Positions 23,176 to 29,639 are shown, counted from the stretch's first letter. The stretch is 31,041 bases of DNA from Candidatus Harrisonbacteria bacterium (GCA_023244865.1 JAHFLM010000003.1:1-31041); one strand, 5' to 3'. Notes: generated from the sequence alone by a model not told the origin. Numbers and translations: made by a program.

Positions 23176-24567
23176 ATGATTGAGAGAAAACTTTTTACGA
23201 TAACTGATTTAGGAGGCGGCGATGGCGGCAAGGGTGGTGTGATCCATAAAGTTTGCACATTCAAGAATGCTCACACCGTGATTAAAGTTGGGGGCTCTCA
23301 AGGTAGTCATGGGGTGAAAACCTCAGACGGCCAATCCTTCAACTTCAGTCAATTTGGTTGCGGCACTTTTGAAGGCGCGATGACGCATCTTTCAAGCATA
23401 ATGATCGTTGATCCAATCGCCTTAATCATAGAGGGGAACTTGCTGAGATACGAAGCCGGGATACTCAACATCTGGAACTTCATGACGATCGATCGTGATG
23501 CAGTCTGCTTAACTCCCGCCCATCGAGTAACTTCGCAATTAAGGGAGTTGCTCAAGAGGGATAAATCGAGAGGTACGATCGGCACAGGTGCTGGTCAAGC
23601 TTTCTTCGACGCAGAAGCCGATCCTAATTTTGCCATTCGAGTGAGAGATATCGGAGAAGATTATCTGTTTGATAAGCTGGAGTGGATAAGAAAAGAAAAG
23701 GAAAACGAATTCGATTGGATTGGTAGTGATCTTAGTCATTTCCTAGAAGAAGATCGAGAGCTTGCTCTTGAACTGCTAGGAATATTAAGAAGCTCTGACA
23801 TTAACGCGGGAGCGGTTGAGAGATTTAGACTCATGACCTCTCTCGTGAAAGTTGTCGACGCTGATTATCTCAGGCAAGAGGTTTTTAGCCGAGATGGTGT
23901 TGTGGTGGTGGAAGCGTCTCATGGCGTGTTGAACGATTATTATTATGGTTTTAATCCTCATACTTCTAAACTCAGGATTATTCCGCAACGCACGCTCAAT
24001 TTTTTAAGCGAGTGTGGGTACGACGGAGAGATTGTGAAGTTAGCTTGTACGAGAGCCTACCAGATTCGGCATGGTGCCGGACCAATGGTGACTGAAGACG
24101 CTGCGATGCTCGACGAGATGCTGCCCAACAGCAGCAAAGATGAAAATCGTTGGCAAGGTAAAGTCCGCATTGGTCCGTTAGATTTCGTGATGTTGCGTTA
24201 CGCAGTTGAGATTTGTGGCGGTGCCGAATTTTTTGATGGCATTTGTGTGACTTGGATGGATCAGATCCAAGCTTTAGGTGAATGGAAAGTTTGTGATAGT
24301 TACGAAGGTGCAACTGATCTGAGCTTATTTTCCTCTCCGCATAATATCAAAATTAGGCATGGTGCCGACGAGACGCAATTAGCTCATCAAGCAAAACTTG
24401 GTCGGGCGTTGCGAGAATGCCGGCCTAATATTACGACTTATGATGTGAGAAGTATGGAGCAAGAAGCGTTAGTGGGCTTGTGTCAGGATGTTTTCCAAAA
24501 CAAGCTCGGTGTGCCGGTCAAAATGATCGGTATGGGCCCAACCGACGCCCAAAAGCTAATCATTTGA
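23176..24567 (+). CDS. Divergent adenylosuccinate synthetase-family (PurA/PurZ-like) protein
   Basis: 463 aa. Collinear with PurA: P-loop GGGDGGKGGVIHKV (Asp16) for WGDEGKGKIVDLL, GGSQGSHGV (His45) for GGHNAGHT, GTIGTGAGQAFFD for IGTTGRGIGPAYED, VVVEASHGVLND for MFEGAQGTLLD, RHGAGPMVTED for VGAGPFPTE, and GMGPTDAQKLI at the end for STGPDRTE. Changes: the aspartate-binding loop (TTGRxRR) reads RWQGKVR, and TKLD, which recognises guanine, reads TWMD. It is therefore probably a ligase acting on other substrates (PurZ of Z-genome phages is a precedent for changed specificity). SD AAAGGA. It follows the vWA gene after a terminator-like hairpin. Not the housekeeping purA, given its divergence and neighbours. 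Confidence 0.8.
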   Translation: MIERKLFTITDLGGGDGGKGGVIHKVCTFKNAHTVIKVGGSQGSHGVKTSDGQSFNFSQFGCGTFEGAMTHLSSIMIVDPIALIIEGNLLRYEAGILNIWNFMTIDRDAVCLTPAHRVTSQLRELLKRDKSRGTIGTGAGQAFFDAEADPNFAIRVRDIGEDYLFDKLEWIRKEKENEFDWIGSDLSHFLEEDRELALELLGILRSSDINAGAVERFRLMTSLVKVVDADYLRQEVFSRDGVVVVEASHGVLNDYYYGFNPHTSKLRIIPQRTLNFLSECGYDGEIVKLACTRAYQIRHGAGPMVTEDAAMLDEMLPNSSKDENRWQGKVRIGPLDFVMLRYAVEICGGAEFFDGICVTWMDQIQALGEWKVCDSYEGATDLSLFSSPHNIKIRHGADETQLAHQAKLGRALRECRPNITTYDVRSMEQEALVGLCQDVFQNKLGVPVKMIGMGPTDAQKLII

Positions 24568-24593
24568 CAAGCCTCGTAGGTTTGTTGTATGAT
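24564..24593 (+). promoter_or_regulatory. Promoter of the 24653 gene, overlapping the PurA-like stop
   Basis: TTGACA, 18 bases, TATGAT. The -35 contains the TGA stop codon of the preceding gene. Confidence 0.65.
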
Positions 24594-24652
24594 CCCGGTG
24601 CTAGTGTATCGGTAGTTTCTGTTTCCCCCAACCTCAAGAAAGAAGGTGTCCC

Positions 24653-25693
24653 GTGAATGAAGAGCTGATTGCAAAACTTGGAACTCTTGGTTTGACTGCA
24701 GAGCAAATTGAAAAATTGAAAGTTGAAGAAGTGAAGACCAATGAAGACATGGCGATGCTCAAAGAAGCCGACATTATGACGATGACCGGTTGCAAGACAC
24801 TCACCGCGAGAAAAGTGGTTGCGGCATTTGCTCCGGCCCCAGTTCCAGTGGCAGCCGTTGTGGCTGCTGATGTTCTGCCGCCAGATGCAGAGATTCCTCC
24901 GGGTGCGACTCCGTCAAAAGCAACGATGGATAACTTCGCGGCAACGGTGGGCATGGATCCAAGCATTATGCCAATGATCATGATGTCTACCATGGCTGGC
25001 GGTGCTGGTATGGAAATGGACTTGTCGGGGCTTATCCCGGTTCCTCAAATTGTGGCTGGATACAACCCAAAAGTCAGAAATTTGTATTTGATGGTCATGA
25101 CACAAATGGAAAAGCGACTCGGTACTCCTATCGTGATCATTAATTCTGATGGTGGGGTCAACAAAGAACTCACCGCTCAATACATCGCAGCTCTCGAAGA
25201 GGGTCATGATGCGATGCCTGATGGTGTTTACGATGATGGAACGAATCTTTTCGAAATCATTAAGGTTGGCGTGGACGCTAAGAGCGTTTACGACGCTGAT
25301 CCATTCTGTTCAATGAAGGCCTTGCAACAAAATGGCCAAGGTGTTGGCAGAGTTCACTGGAACGGTGTTTCTCTTGAAGTGCGACAAGCCGCCTACTATG
25401 CGGTCCAAAGTGGCGAGATTGATACTGGAAACGAAAGCCATATGTCTTGGGCGAGGGATCACATCAACAAAGATGCCAATTATCTCGTGTTCGCCGGTCA
25501 AGCTCCTCGAGCTCTGGCTCAGTTCAGAGAAGCGGCTCGTACAGGCTCACTACCAACTTTGCGAGTGATGCTCAGTCGTGGTCCCAGAAAAACAGAGGTC
25601 ATGGCTCGGCGGCAACGTCTCGGCGATAATCGCCCGAGACCGACCCGAGACCGAGCTGGTCTCGGCGTGGGTGAAGATGGCGAGCCTCTCTAA
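24653..25693 (+). CDS. Island protein with N-terminal helical domain and unknown C-terminal domain
   Basis: 346 aa, GTG start with GAAGG upstream. The N-terminal about 57 residues (LGTLGLTAEQIEKLKVEEVKT...LKEADIMTMTGCKTLTARKVVAAF) resemble a small HhH/SAM-like helical adaptor domain. Then comes an Ala/Pro/Val linker (about 58-90), a Met-rich stretch (MDPSIMPMIMMSTMAGGAGMEMD, about 100-122) and a globular domain (about 135-310) with NPKVRNLYLMVMTQMEKRLGTPIVIIN and WARDHINKDANYLVFAG. The tail is Arg-rich. No known family recognised for the C-terminal domain. It has its own promoter but lies in line with the PurA-like gene; probably an adaptor or effector of the same system. Confidence 0.72.
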   Translation: MNEELIAKLGTLGLTAEQIEKLKVEEVKTNEDMAMLKEADIMTMTGCKTLTARKVVAAFAPAPVPVAAVVAADVLPPDAEIPPGATPSKATMDNFAATVGMDPSIMPMIMMSTMAGGAGMEMDLSGLIPVPQIVAGYNPKVRNLYLMVMTQMEKRLGTPIVIINSDGGVNKELTAQYIAALEEGHDAMPDGVYDDGTNLFEIIKVGVDAKSVYDADPFCSMKALQQNGQGVGRVHWNGVSLEVRQAAYYAVQSGEIDTGNESHMSWARDHINKDANYLVFAGQAPRALAQFREAARTGSLPTLRVMLSRGPRKTEVMARRQRLGDNRPRPTRDRAGLGVGEDGEPL

Positions 25694-25732
25694 GCTCTAG
25701 CCTCTGTTAATTAAAAAACGAAAGTAAAAAAA

Positions 25733-25762
25733 CAAGGGCAACCGAAATCGGTTGCCCTTTTT
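25733..25762. terminator. Bidirectional terminator
   Basis: AAGGGCAACCGA-AA-TCGGTTGCCCTT with A/T runs on both sides, between the island and the convergent nucleotidyltransferase gene. Confidence 0.85.
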
Positions 25763-25764
25763 AT

Positions 25765-27354
25765 TTACTCTGATTTTATTGGTAGAAAAACTCTTTTCAA
25801 AAATATCTTCGTCGCCAATCTTCTAAAACTCGGATCGTAGAAAGTTCCAAGCCCACTTTGCTTAGGAAAGAATCGCTCATAGCCAGAATGCAGCAGGCGA
25901 TATTGAATCGCATCTCTCTCCATTTGCTCGAGCCAGGTCATCCTTTGGCACGTCGAAGTCTCCCACGAAGGCGGCTTGTCATTATCGTCCCCTAAATACT
26001 TCATCAAGAGCTTCCGACGAAGCTCTTTTATAAATTCTTTATCGCCACACCAAGCTCCTCCGAAAAGCACGTGAGTCCAAGATGAAAGGTTGGTTATTTC
26101 AAATCCATCAGCCCTTTCTTCTAATTCAAATATCACGACCTTGTCGCCAAGAGTTTGTTTAACTAATCTTCGCTCTAAGAAAGTCATAGTCGGTCTTGCA
26201 AACACCGCAACATCGAAGTCGCTTGCTGAGTTTGCATATCCTTTCAACCGGGAGCCGAAGAGAATAAAGGTTGGGTAGAGGAATGGTAGATGATCGAACA
26301 ATCTCTCTATCCTACTAGCCTCATCTTTCACAACCTCGCTTACTTCCGAAAATAGCCCCTCGAGACTTGGAAGCTTCACGCCAAACTGATCAAGATAAGT
26401 TTGGCTGATGAAATTAAGATGAAACAAGTGGGACCAAAGACTAATAATCGCATCTCGAAAATGGAGAATATTTCTTTCCCACAACTCTCGGATAAACGAT
26501 TCATATTCGTAATATCTGTTTCCTGCCACCTTCAGGCTTTGAATGCCGACTAAGGTCGAGAAAGTATTAGTGCATCGTTTCGCAAATTCTTCTGGCGGCA
26601 CTAACGCATTCAAAATTTCTGCCGACAGATTTTCTGCCGCCGCTTTAACCTTTCTCTTAAACTTTTCTCCCCGTAGCCAACGAGCCCTATCTTCTGTAAT
26701 CACACCCTCTTGTGGAGTAGTTGATTGCTGAATAGTTCTCGTTGGAAAAACTTCGGCGATACTAGAGGAAAGTAAGGGGTACGAATCATCTCTAATTAAT
26801 TGAACCCAATCGGAAGTAATTAAGCCTTTGGCTAACAATTCCGGAATAAAGCGTGTGACCTGAATCACCATTTTTGTTGGTGCCTCTAGAGACTCGGTCT
26901 CCAAAATATCTCCGTCAATGAAGTTCGCCTCCGCATCGCAAAATGAAAGTAGGTCACAGAAGCATTTCATGTAAGCATCCACAAATCTTTTTTGCGCCAA
27001 CATGATCACTTTAGATTCATGGCGCCAAGACTTGTGGGGGAGTAACTCGAGCGGCAGATAAAGTATGATTCGTTTATGCAACGGATCAGCTTCCAAAAAA
27101 TCAGCCAAGAGCCAATATAGCTCGGTAATATCTTGCAGCTTAACCATACCCGCATCAATCGCCTCAGTTACTTCCATTTCACTAGAACTTACTTGTTCGA
27201 ATAAAATATCCAATCTTGTTAGTAAGCTTTTTCGGAGCGCCGCTTGCTCTCTAATTTGCGAATCATCTTTAATGCAACTTGGCCACAACGAGTCATCTCT
27301 ATCTAAATCGAAAAGAGACTCTACGGCCGGTGCGATAACATCGAAATTCAGCAT
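25765..27354 (-). CDS. Large protein with C-terminal nucleotidyltransferase domain
   Basis: 529 aa. The first 355 residues are mostly helical with no family I recognise. Near 362-412 lies a nucleotidyltransferase-superfamily core: FILFGSRLKGYANSASDFDVAVF with Gly367-Ser368 and Asp379/Asp381, and an acidic strand VVIFELEE that could supply the third carboxylate. The C-terminal about 110 residues are helical. It belongs to the GSxxxG...SDxD group (MNT/antitoxin, tRNA or antibiotic nucleotidyltransferases). Own promoter; weak SD (AAAGGG). Convergent with the island, sharing its terminator. It may be functionally linked by position, but this is not shown. Confidence 0.75.
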   Translation of the reverse strand: MLNFDVIAPAVESLFDLDRDDSLWPSCIKDDSQIREQAALRKSLLTRLDILFEQVSSSEMEVTEAIDAGMVKLQDITELYWLLADFLEADPLHKRIILYLPLELLPHKSWRHESKVIMLAQKRFVDAYMKCFCDLLSFCDAEANFIDGDILETESLEAPTKMVIQVTRFIPELLAKGLITSDWVQLIRDDSYPLLSSSIAEVFPTRTIQQSTTPQEGVITEDRARWLRGEKFKRKVKAAAENLSAEILNALVPPEEFAKRCTNTFSTLVGIQSLKVAGNRYYEYESFIRELWERNILHFRDAIISLWSHLFHLNFISQTYLDQFGVKLPSLEGLFSEVSEVVKDEASRIERLFDHLPFLYPTFILFGSRLKGYANSASDFDVAVFARPTMTFLERRLVKQTLGDKVVIFELEERADGFEITNLSSWTHVLFGGAWCGDKEFIKELRRKLLMKYLGDDNDKPPSWETSTCQRMTWLEQMERDAIQYRLLHSGYERFFPKQSGLGTFYDPSFRRLATKIFLKRVFLPIKSE

Positions 27355-27411
27355 TAGAGCCCTTTCTTTGATTGAGTTGTAGTTATTTACTTATCAAATT
27401 TCAACCACCAT

Positions 27412-27440
27412 ATTATAAACCTTTTTAACAAATTTGTAAA
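27412..27440 (-). promoter_or_regulatory. Promoter of the nucleotidyltransferase gene
   Basis: Minus strand TTTACA, 17 bases, TATAAT; leader of about 50 bases. Confidence 0.7.
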
Positions 27441-27453
27441 GCGAGGAGCTACT

Positions 27454-27525
27454 TTGTCATACCGGAGTGAAACGACGGTATCTGTGTAGTGAATTAGATC
27501 CCGTCACTATGTTCCGGGATGACAA
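27454..27525. repeat. 72-bp REPIN-like palindromic element, intergenic copy
   Basis: Third copy of the element found inside valS and tsaD, same length (TTGTCATACCGGAG ... TTCCGGGATGACAA). Half-unit hairpins ATACCG/CGGTAT and ATCCCG/CGGGAT are kept by paired changes. Confidence 0.9.
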
Positions 27526-27557
27526 GGCTTATGAGGTGACCGCTTTTTTAATCCAAC

Positions 27558-27584
27558 AAAAAATCCCGATTGCTCGGGATTTTT
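27558..27584 (-). terminator. Terminator of the Lys-rich peptide gene
   Basis: AAAAATCCCGA-TTGC-TCGGGATTTTT, eight bases below the stop of the minus-strand 22-aa gene. Confidence 0.8.
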
Positions 27585-27591
27585 CGAAAGA

Positions 27592-27660
27592 TTATTTTCG
27601 CTTCTTAGCAGTCTTCTTAGCAGGTTTCTTTGTAACCTTCTTTGTGGCTTTCTTTTTCAT
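27592..27660 (-). CDS. 22-aa Lys/Ala-rich histone H1-like peptide
   Basis: Short minus-strand frame starting MKKKATKKVTKK and continuing with PAKKTAKK-type repeats to a terminal RK; more than half Lys. The composition matches the C-terminal tails of histone H1-like bacterial DNA-binding proteins. It is followed immediately by a strong terminator and preceded by a small hairpin with a GCAA loop (AAAGTC/GACTTT, about 15-30 bases upstream) and an A/T-rich run. The terminator argues that it is a real gene rather than chance. No SD. A hydrophobic frame on the opposite strand is its shadow. Confidence 0.6.
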   Translation of the reverse strand: MKKKATKKVTKKPAKKTAKKRK

Positions 27661-27777
27661 TTTTTTATTTATTAAAGTCTTGCGACTTTAGCACGCAGAG
27701 CGAGCGACCTTGTAGTTTTTATTTCGCTCTTCCTTAGTACTAAGTTAATCTTCTCATGCTATAACATTGCGTCAATC

Positions 27778-27786
27778 TGTGGATAA
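27778..27786 (-). other. Single DnaA-box-like 9-mer
   Basis: TGTGGATAA is the complement of the consensus DnaA box TTATCCACA. Only one perfect box was noticed and no origin-type cluster surrounds it. The stretch 27661-27862 has no other gene; it holds this site and a GCC...GGC-type palindrome at 27797-27823. Confidence 0.3.
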
Positions 27787-27796
27787 CTTTTTTTAA

Positions 27797-27823
27797 CCGT
27801 AGAAGCTTCATGCGAAGGCGGTC
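27797..27823. repeat. GCGAAGGCGG-type short repeat, intergenic
   Basis: CCGTAGAAGCTTCATGCGAAGGCGG, related to the leader palindromes at 15829, 17738, 28324 and 28781 but not next to a start codon. Confidence 0.45.
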
Positions 27824-27862
27824 TTGACTCAAAAAACACTTTTTAAAAAATTTAATTAACAA

Positions 27863-27887
27863 AAAACTCGGAACAAGTCCCGAGTTT
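27863..27887 (-). terminator. Terminator of the 28763/28301 operon
   Basis: Minus strand AACTCGGGA-CTTG-TTCCGAGTTTTTT, about ten bases after the stop at 27897. Confidence 0.85.
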
Positions 27888-27896
27888 CATCTATAA

Positions 27897-28301
27897 TTAT
27901 TTGTTATCTTCTTCATCTTTCAATCTTATAATCGTTTCATCTTTTTCAGTTACTTGTTTTTCGCATTTACCCAAAGCATTAGTAAGTGATGTCGCTCTCA
28001 TCTCAACCGTTTCCGATTTAATTCGAAGTCCCGCGATCTCTTCATTAAGTTTTTTTAATTCTTCAGCCACCACAGATCCAACTTCTTGTTTTACTTCACT
28101 AAGCTTTCGTTCCAATCGATGATGTTTCTTGTCGATATCATCAAAGCCAAAAGCGAAGAGCGCCGCAAGCAGCATCAAGCACTTTGTGACAGCAAACTTT
28201 TTACCCGTTCCGTTGTTATAAACGAAAGACAATTCATGCGCCATCACCACAAACACTAAAAACATCCCAATCGTAAAGTAATACGGTTGCAGGGGATTCA
28301 T
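27897..28301 (-). CDS. Membrane protein with C-terminal coiled coil
   Basis: 134 aa. Two N-terminal helices (about 8-22 and 38-52), then a long charged coiled coil (about 57-130: KKHHRLERKLSEVKQEVGSV...LKKLNEEIAGLRIKSETVEM...KQVTEKDETIIRLKDEE). SD AAGGA about nine bases upstream. Second gene of a two-gene operon with 28350-28763, another membrane-anchored coiled-coil protein. Both may assemble at the membrane; function unknown. Confidence 0.75.
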   Translation of the reverse strand: MNPLQPYYFTIGMFLVFVVMAHELSFVYNNGTGKKFAVTKCLMLLAALFAFGFDDIDKKHHRLERKLSEVKQEVGSVVAEELKKLNEEIAGLRIKSETVEMRATSLTNALGKCEKQVTEKDETIIRLKDEEDNK

Positions 28302-28323
28302 GTGAAGGGTTCCTTCTTCGGTG

Positions 28324-28347
28324 CACCATAGCTTTCAGCGTAGGCGA
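28324..28347. repeat. Leader palindrome between the two coiled-coil genes
   Basis: CACCATAGCTTTCAGCGTAGGCGA. It lies right after the stop codon of the upstream gene and about 20 bases before the start of the next, overlapping the region that presents its SD. Confidence 0.5.
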
Positions 28348-28349
28348 CT

Positions 28350-28763
28350 TTAGGCCAATAACTTCTCCAGATATCGATCATCTTCGCCCAGCGTCAAGCG
28401 TTTTCTAATCTTGATAGCCTTACTTGGCAAAACATCTACCGAATACCAAGTCACTCCTTTGTCGAAAGACATAAAGTCTAATATCGCCCCATCAACACCG
28501 TCAGTGAGTTTTCGAGTCTTCCAATTTTCGAGCATGCTGAGTAGCTCGCCATGAGCCCTATCTAGTCCGGCCGTCTTTTCTTGTAGAGCTTTAAAGTTTG
28601 ATTCAAATCTTTTTATTGCCGCCGTCGTCTCGTTACTTTCCGCATTCCAATTTCTTTGCTTTATCTCCATTCTTTTTCGATCCGTCACAATAATCATAAA
28701 AAGCGTCAGTGATAAGATAGTCAGAACCACAATTAACAACACAACAAAAAAGTTCGCAAGCAT
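28350..28763 (-). CDS. Single-pass membrane coiled-coil protein
   Basis: 137 aa. One N-terminal helix (about 5-27), a coiled-coil segment (about 30-80: RKRMEIKQRNWNAESNETTAAIKRFESNFKALQEK) and a C-terminal small domain (GAILDFMSFDKGVTWYSVDVLPSKAIKIRKRLTLGEDDRYLEKLL). SD AAGGAG eight bases upstream. First gene of an operon with 27897-28301. No family recognised. Confidence 0.75.
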   Translation of the reverse strand: MLANFFVVLLIVVLTILSLTLFMIIVTDRKRMEIKQRNWNAESNETTAAIKRFESNFKALQEKTAGLDRAHGELLSMLENWKTRKLTDGVDGAILDFMSFDKGVTWYSVDVLPSKAIKIRKRLTLGEDDRYLEKLLA

Positions 28764-28780
28764 GATGAGGACTCCTTCGG

Positions 28781-28807
28781 TAGGCCATAGTTTTAACGAA
28801 GGCCACC
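28781..28807. repeat. Leader palindrome that can pair with the SD
   Basis: TAGGCCATAGTTTTAACGAAGGCCACC on the plus strand. In the mRNA of the 28763 gene CCTTCG can pair with CGAAGG, which includes the SD. Confidence 0.5.
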
Positions 28808-28835
28808 TTATTTAAAACTCAAATTACCAACCGAG

Positions 28836-28864
28836 ATTCTACATCTTTTATCCCAAAAAGGCAA
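28836..28864 (-). promoter_or_regulatory. Promoter of the coiled-coil operon
   Basis: Minus strand TTGCCT, 17 bases, TAGAAT; leader of about 65 bases. Confidence 0.55.
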
Positions 28865-28931
28865 TTTACCGTCCGCGTTATCCAGGAGCACTCGTCCGTG
28901 ATCTATTTCAATATAAAATTATTATATTTAA

Positions 28932-28982
28932 TAAAAAAAGAACTCTCAGGAGAAACAACTAATGTGTTCTCCTGAGAGTTCT
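28932..28982 (-). terminator. Strong terminator of the lipoprotein operon
   Basis: Sixteen-base arms AGAACTCTCAGGAGAA / TTCTCCTGAGAGTTCT around an 11-base loop, then TTTTTTT on the minus strand. Confidence 0.9.
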
Positions 28983-29004
28983 GAATTTCTAGCGGAGACT
29001 CCCC

Positions 29005-29292
29005 CTACCGCTTTTTAGCACCCGCTCCACACACACAACCATCGGCGAGTACTCCAATTAGGAAGCCCCAGTTGTACCAAGCACCGTTGTTGTGGACCTC
29101 GTACACGCTCACGCCGTTGGTGAACAACGAGAGAAAGAATGCGAATGGGGCAATGCCACCATGCCACAGACCGCGCCAGAAACCGGCTATGGTTCCGCCT
29201 GCGGAAGCGGTGTGGGCCGCAGTGTTAGGGCCGGCACAGCCAGCCAAGAGCAGGAAAGCCAAACACAGCACCAGGATCGACGATTTCTTCAT
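29005..29292 (-). CDS. Small lipoprotein
   Basis: 95 aa. Signal peptide with lipobox LLLAGC (Cys18), then GTIAGFWRGLWHGGIAPFAFFLSLFTNGVSVYEVHNNGAWYNWGFLIGVL and a short Cys-containing end (DGCVCGAGAKKR). The GFWxGLWHG...VYEVHNNGxWYNxGFLxGV pattern is, as far as I recall, a widespread small hypothetical lipoprotein type. Start at MKKSSI with AAGGA just upstream; an earlier in-frame Met lies in the leader. Visibly more GC-rich than the core genes, so possibly acquired. Second gene of an operon with the 53-aa gene. Confidence 0.8.
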   Translation of the reverse strand: MKKSSILVLCLAFLLLAGCAGPNTAAHTASAGGTIAGFWRGLWHGGIAPFAFFLSLFTNGVSVYEVHNNGAWYNWGFLIGVLADGCVCGAGAKKR

Positions 29293-29343
29293 GATCTTCC
29301 TTTGCATTAAAACAGGGACAGGAGGGTTTCGAGGCACAACGCC
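29293..29343 (-). promoter_or_regulatory. Leader repeat 2 (GAGGC hairpin plus SD)
   Basis: Minus strand TGAGGCGTTGTGCCTCGAAA ... AAAGGAAGATC-ATG. The same arrangement precedes the 29505 gene (TGAGGTGTTTTGCCTCGAAA ... AAAGGAAAGATC-ATG). Confidence 0.55.
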
Positions 29344-29505
29344 TCACTTTTGACTGCTGAGTACCCAGGCAAACACCGCGATGGCGACGCCTTGGTCGAT
29401 GCTGCTATGAATCGGCCTAATCCAATTGCGATCCTTCTTAAATCCTTCAAGAAGGAAATCGCCAATCACGAAGCCAATCCATACTGAGAACGCTAACTCA
29501 ATCAT
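29344..29505 (-). CDS. 53-aa small membrane protein
   Basis: Minus-strand frame from ATG at 29505 to TGA at 29344: an N-terminal helix (IELAFSVWIGFVIGDFLLEGF), a basic stretch (KKDRNWIRP) and a second hydrophobic segment (QGVAIAVFAWVLSS). SD AAGGAAAGATC directly upstream, the same as that of the lipoprotein gene behind it; promoter TTGCTT-17-TATAAT at 29574-29602. First gene of a two-gene operon. No family recognised. Confidence 0.62.
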   Translation of the reverse strand: MIELAFSVWIGFVIGDFLLEGFKKDRNWIRPIHSSIDQGVAIAVFAWVLSSQK

Positions 29506-29568
29506 GATCTTTCCTTTTCAAAACGAGATTTTAATTTTTCGAGGCAAAACACCTCATTTGATCTCCAG
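29506..29568 (-). promoter_or_regulatory. Leader repeat 1 (GAGGT hairpin plus SD)
   Basis: Hairpin GAGGT-GTTTT-GCCTC and spaced SD; partner of the leader at 29293-29343. Confidence 0.5.
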
Positions 29569-29573
29569 ACATA

Positions 29574-29602
29574 ATTATAGCACAAATAGATAAAAAAAGC
29601 AA
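29574..29602 (-). promoter_or_regulatory. Promoter of the small membrane protein/lipoprotein operon
   Basis: Minus strand TTGCTT, 17 bases, TATAAT with TGC before the -10. Confidence 0.7.
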
Positions 29603-29639
29603 GTATTATAAAAAAGGCTTAAAATAAGCATTTTTAAAT

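Noticed and set aside
23176..24567. Housekeeping purA
   Set aside because: The aspartate loop and TKxD motif are changed and the neighbours are not purine genes.
20827..25765. Integrative element with attL/attR at tRNA-Lys
   Set aside because: The tRNA fragment is inverted, lies on the far side of the tRNA from the island, and I found no integrase and no direct-repeat partner at the other end. Kept only as an observation.
27467..27691. Plus-strand frame of 74 codons rich in Phe/Val
   Set aside because: It is the antisense shadow of the Lys-rich 22-codon gene and reads through a palindromic element and a terminator.
27770..27790. Replication origin suggested by a perfect DnaA box
   Set aside because: Only a single 9-mer was noticed, with no cluster of boxes and no dnaA, dnaN or parAB nearby.
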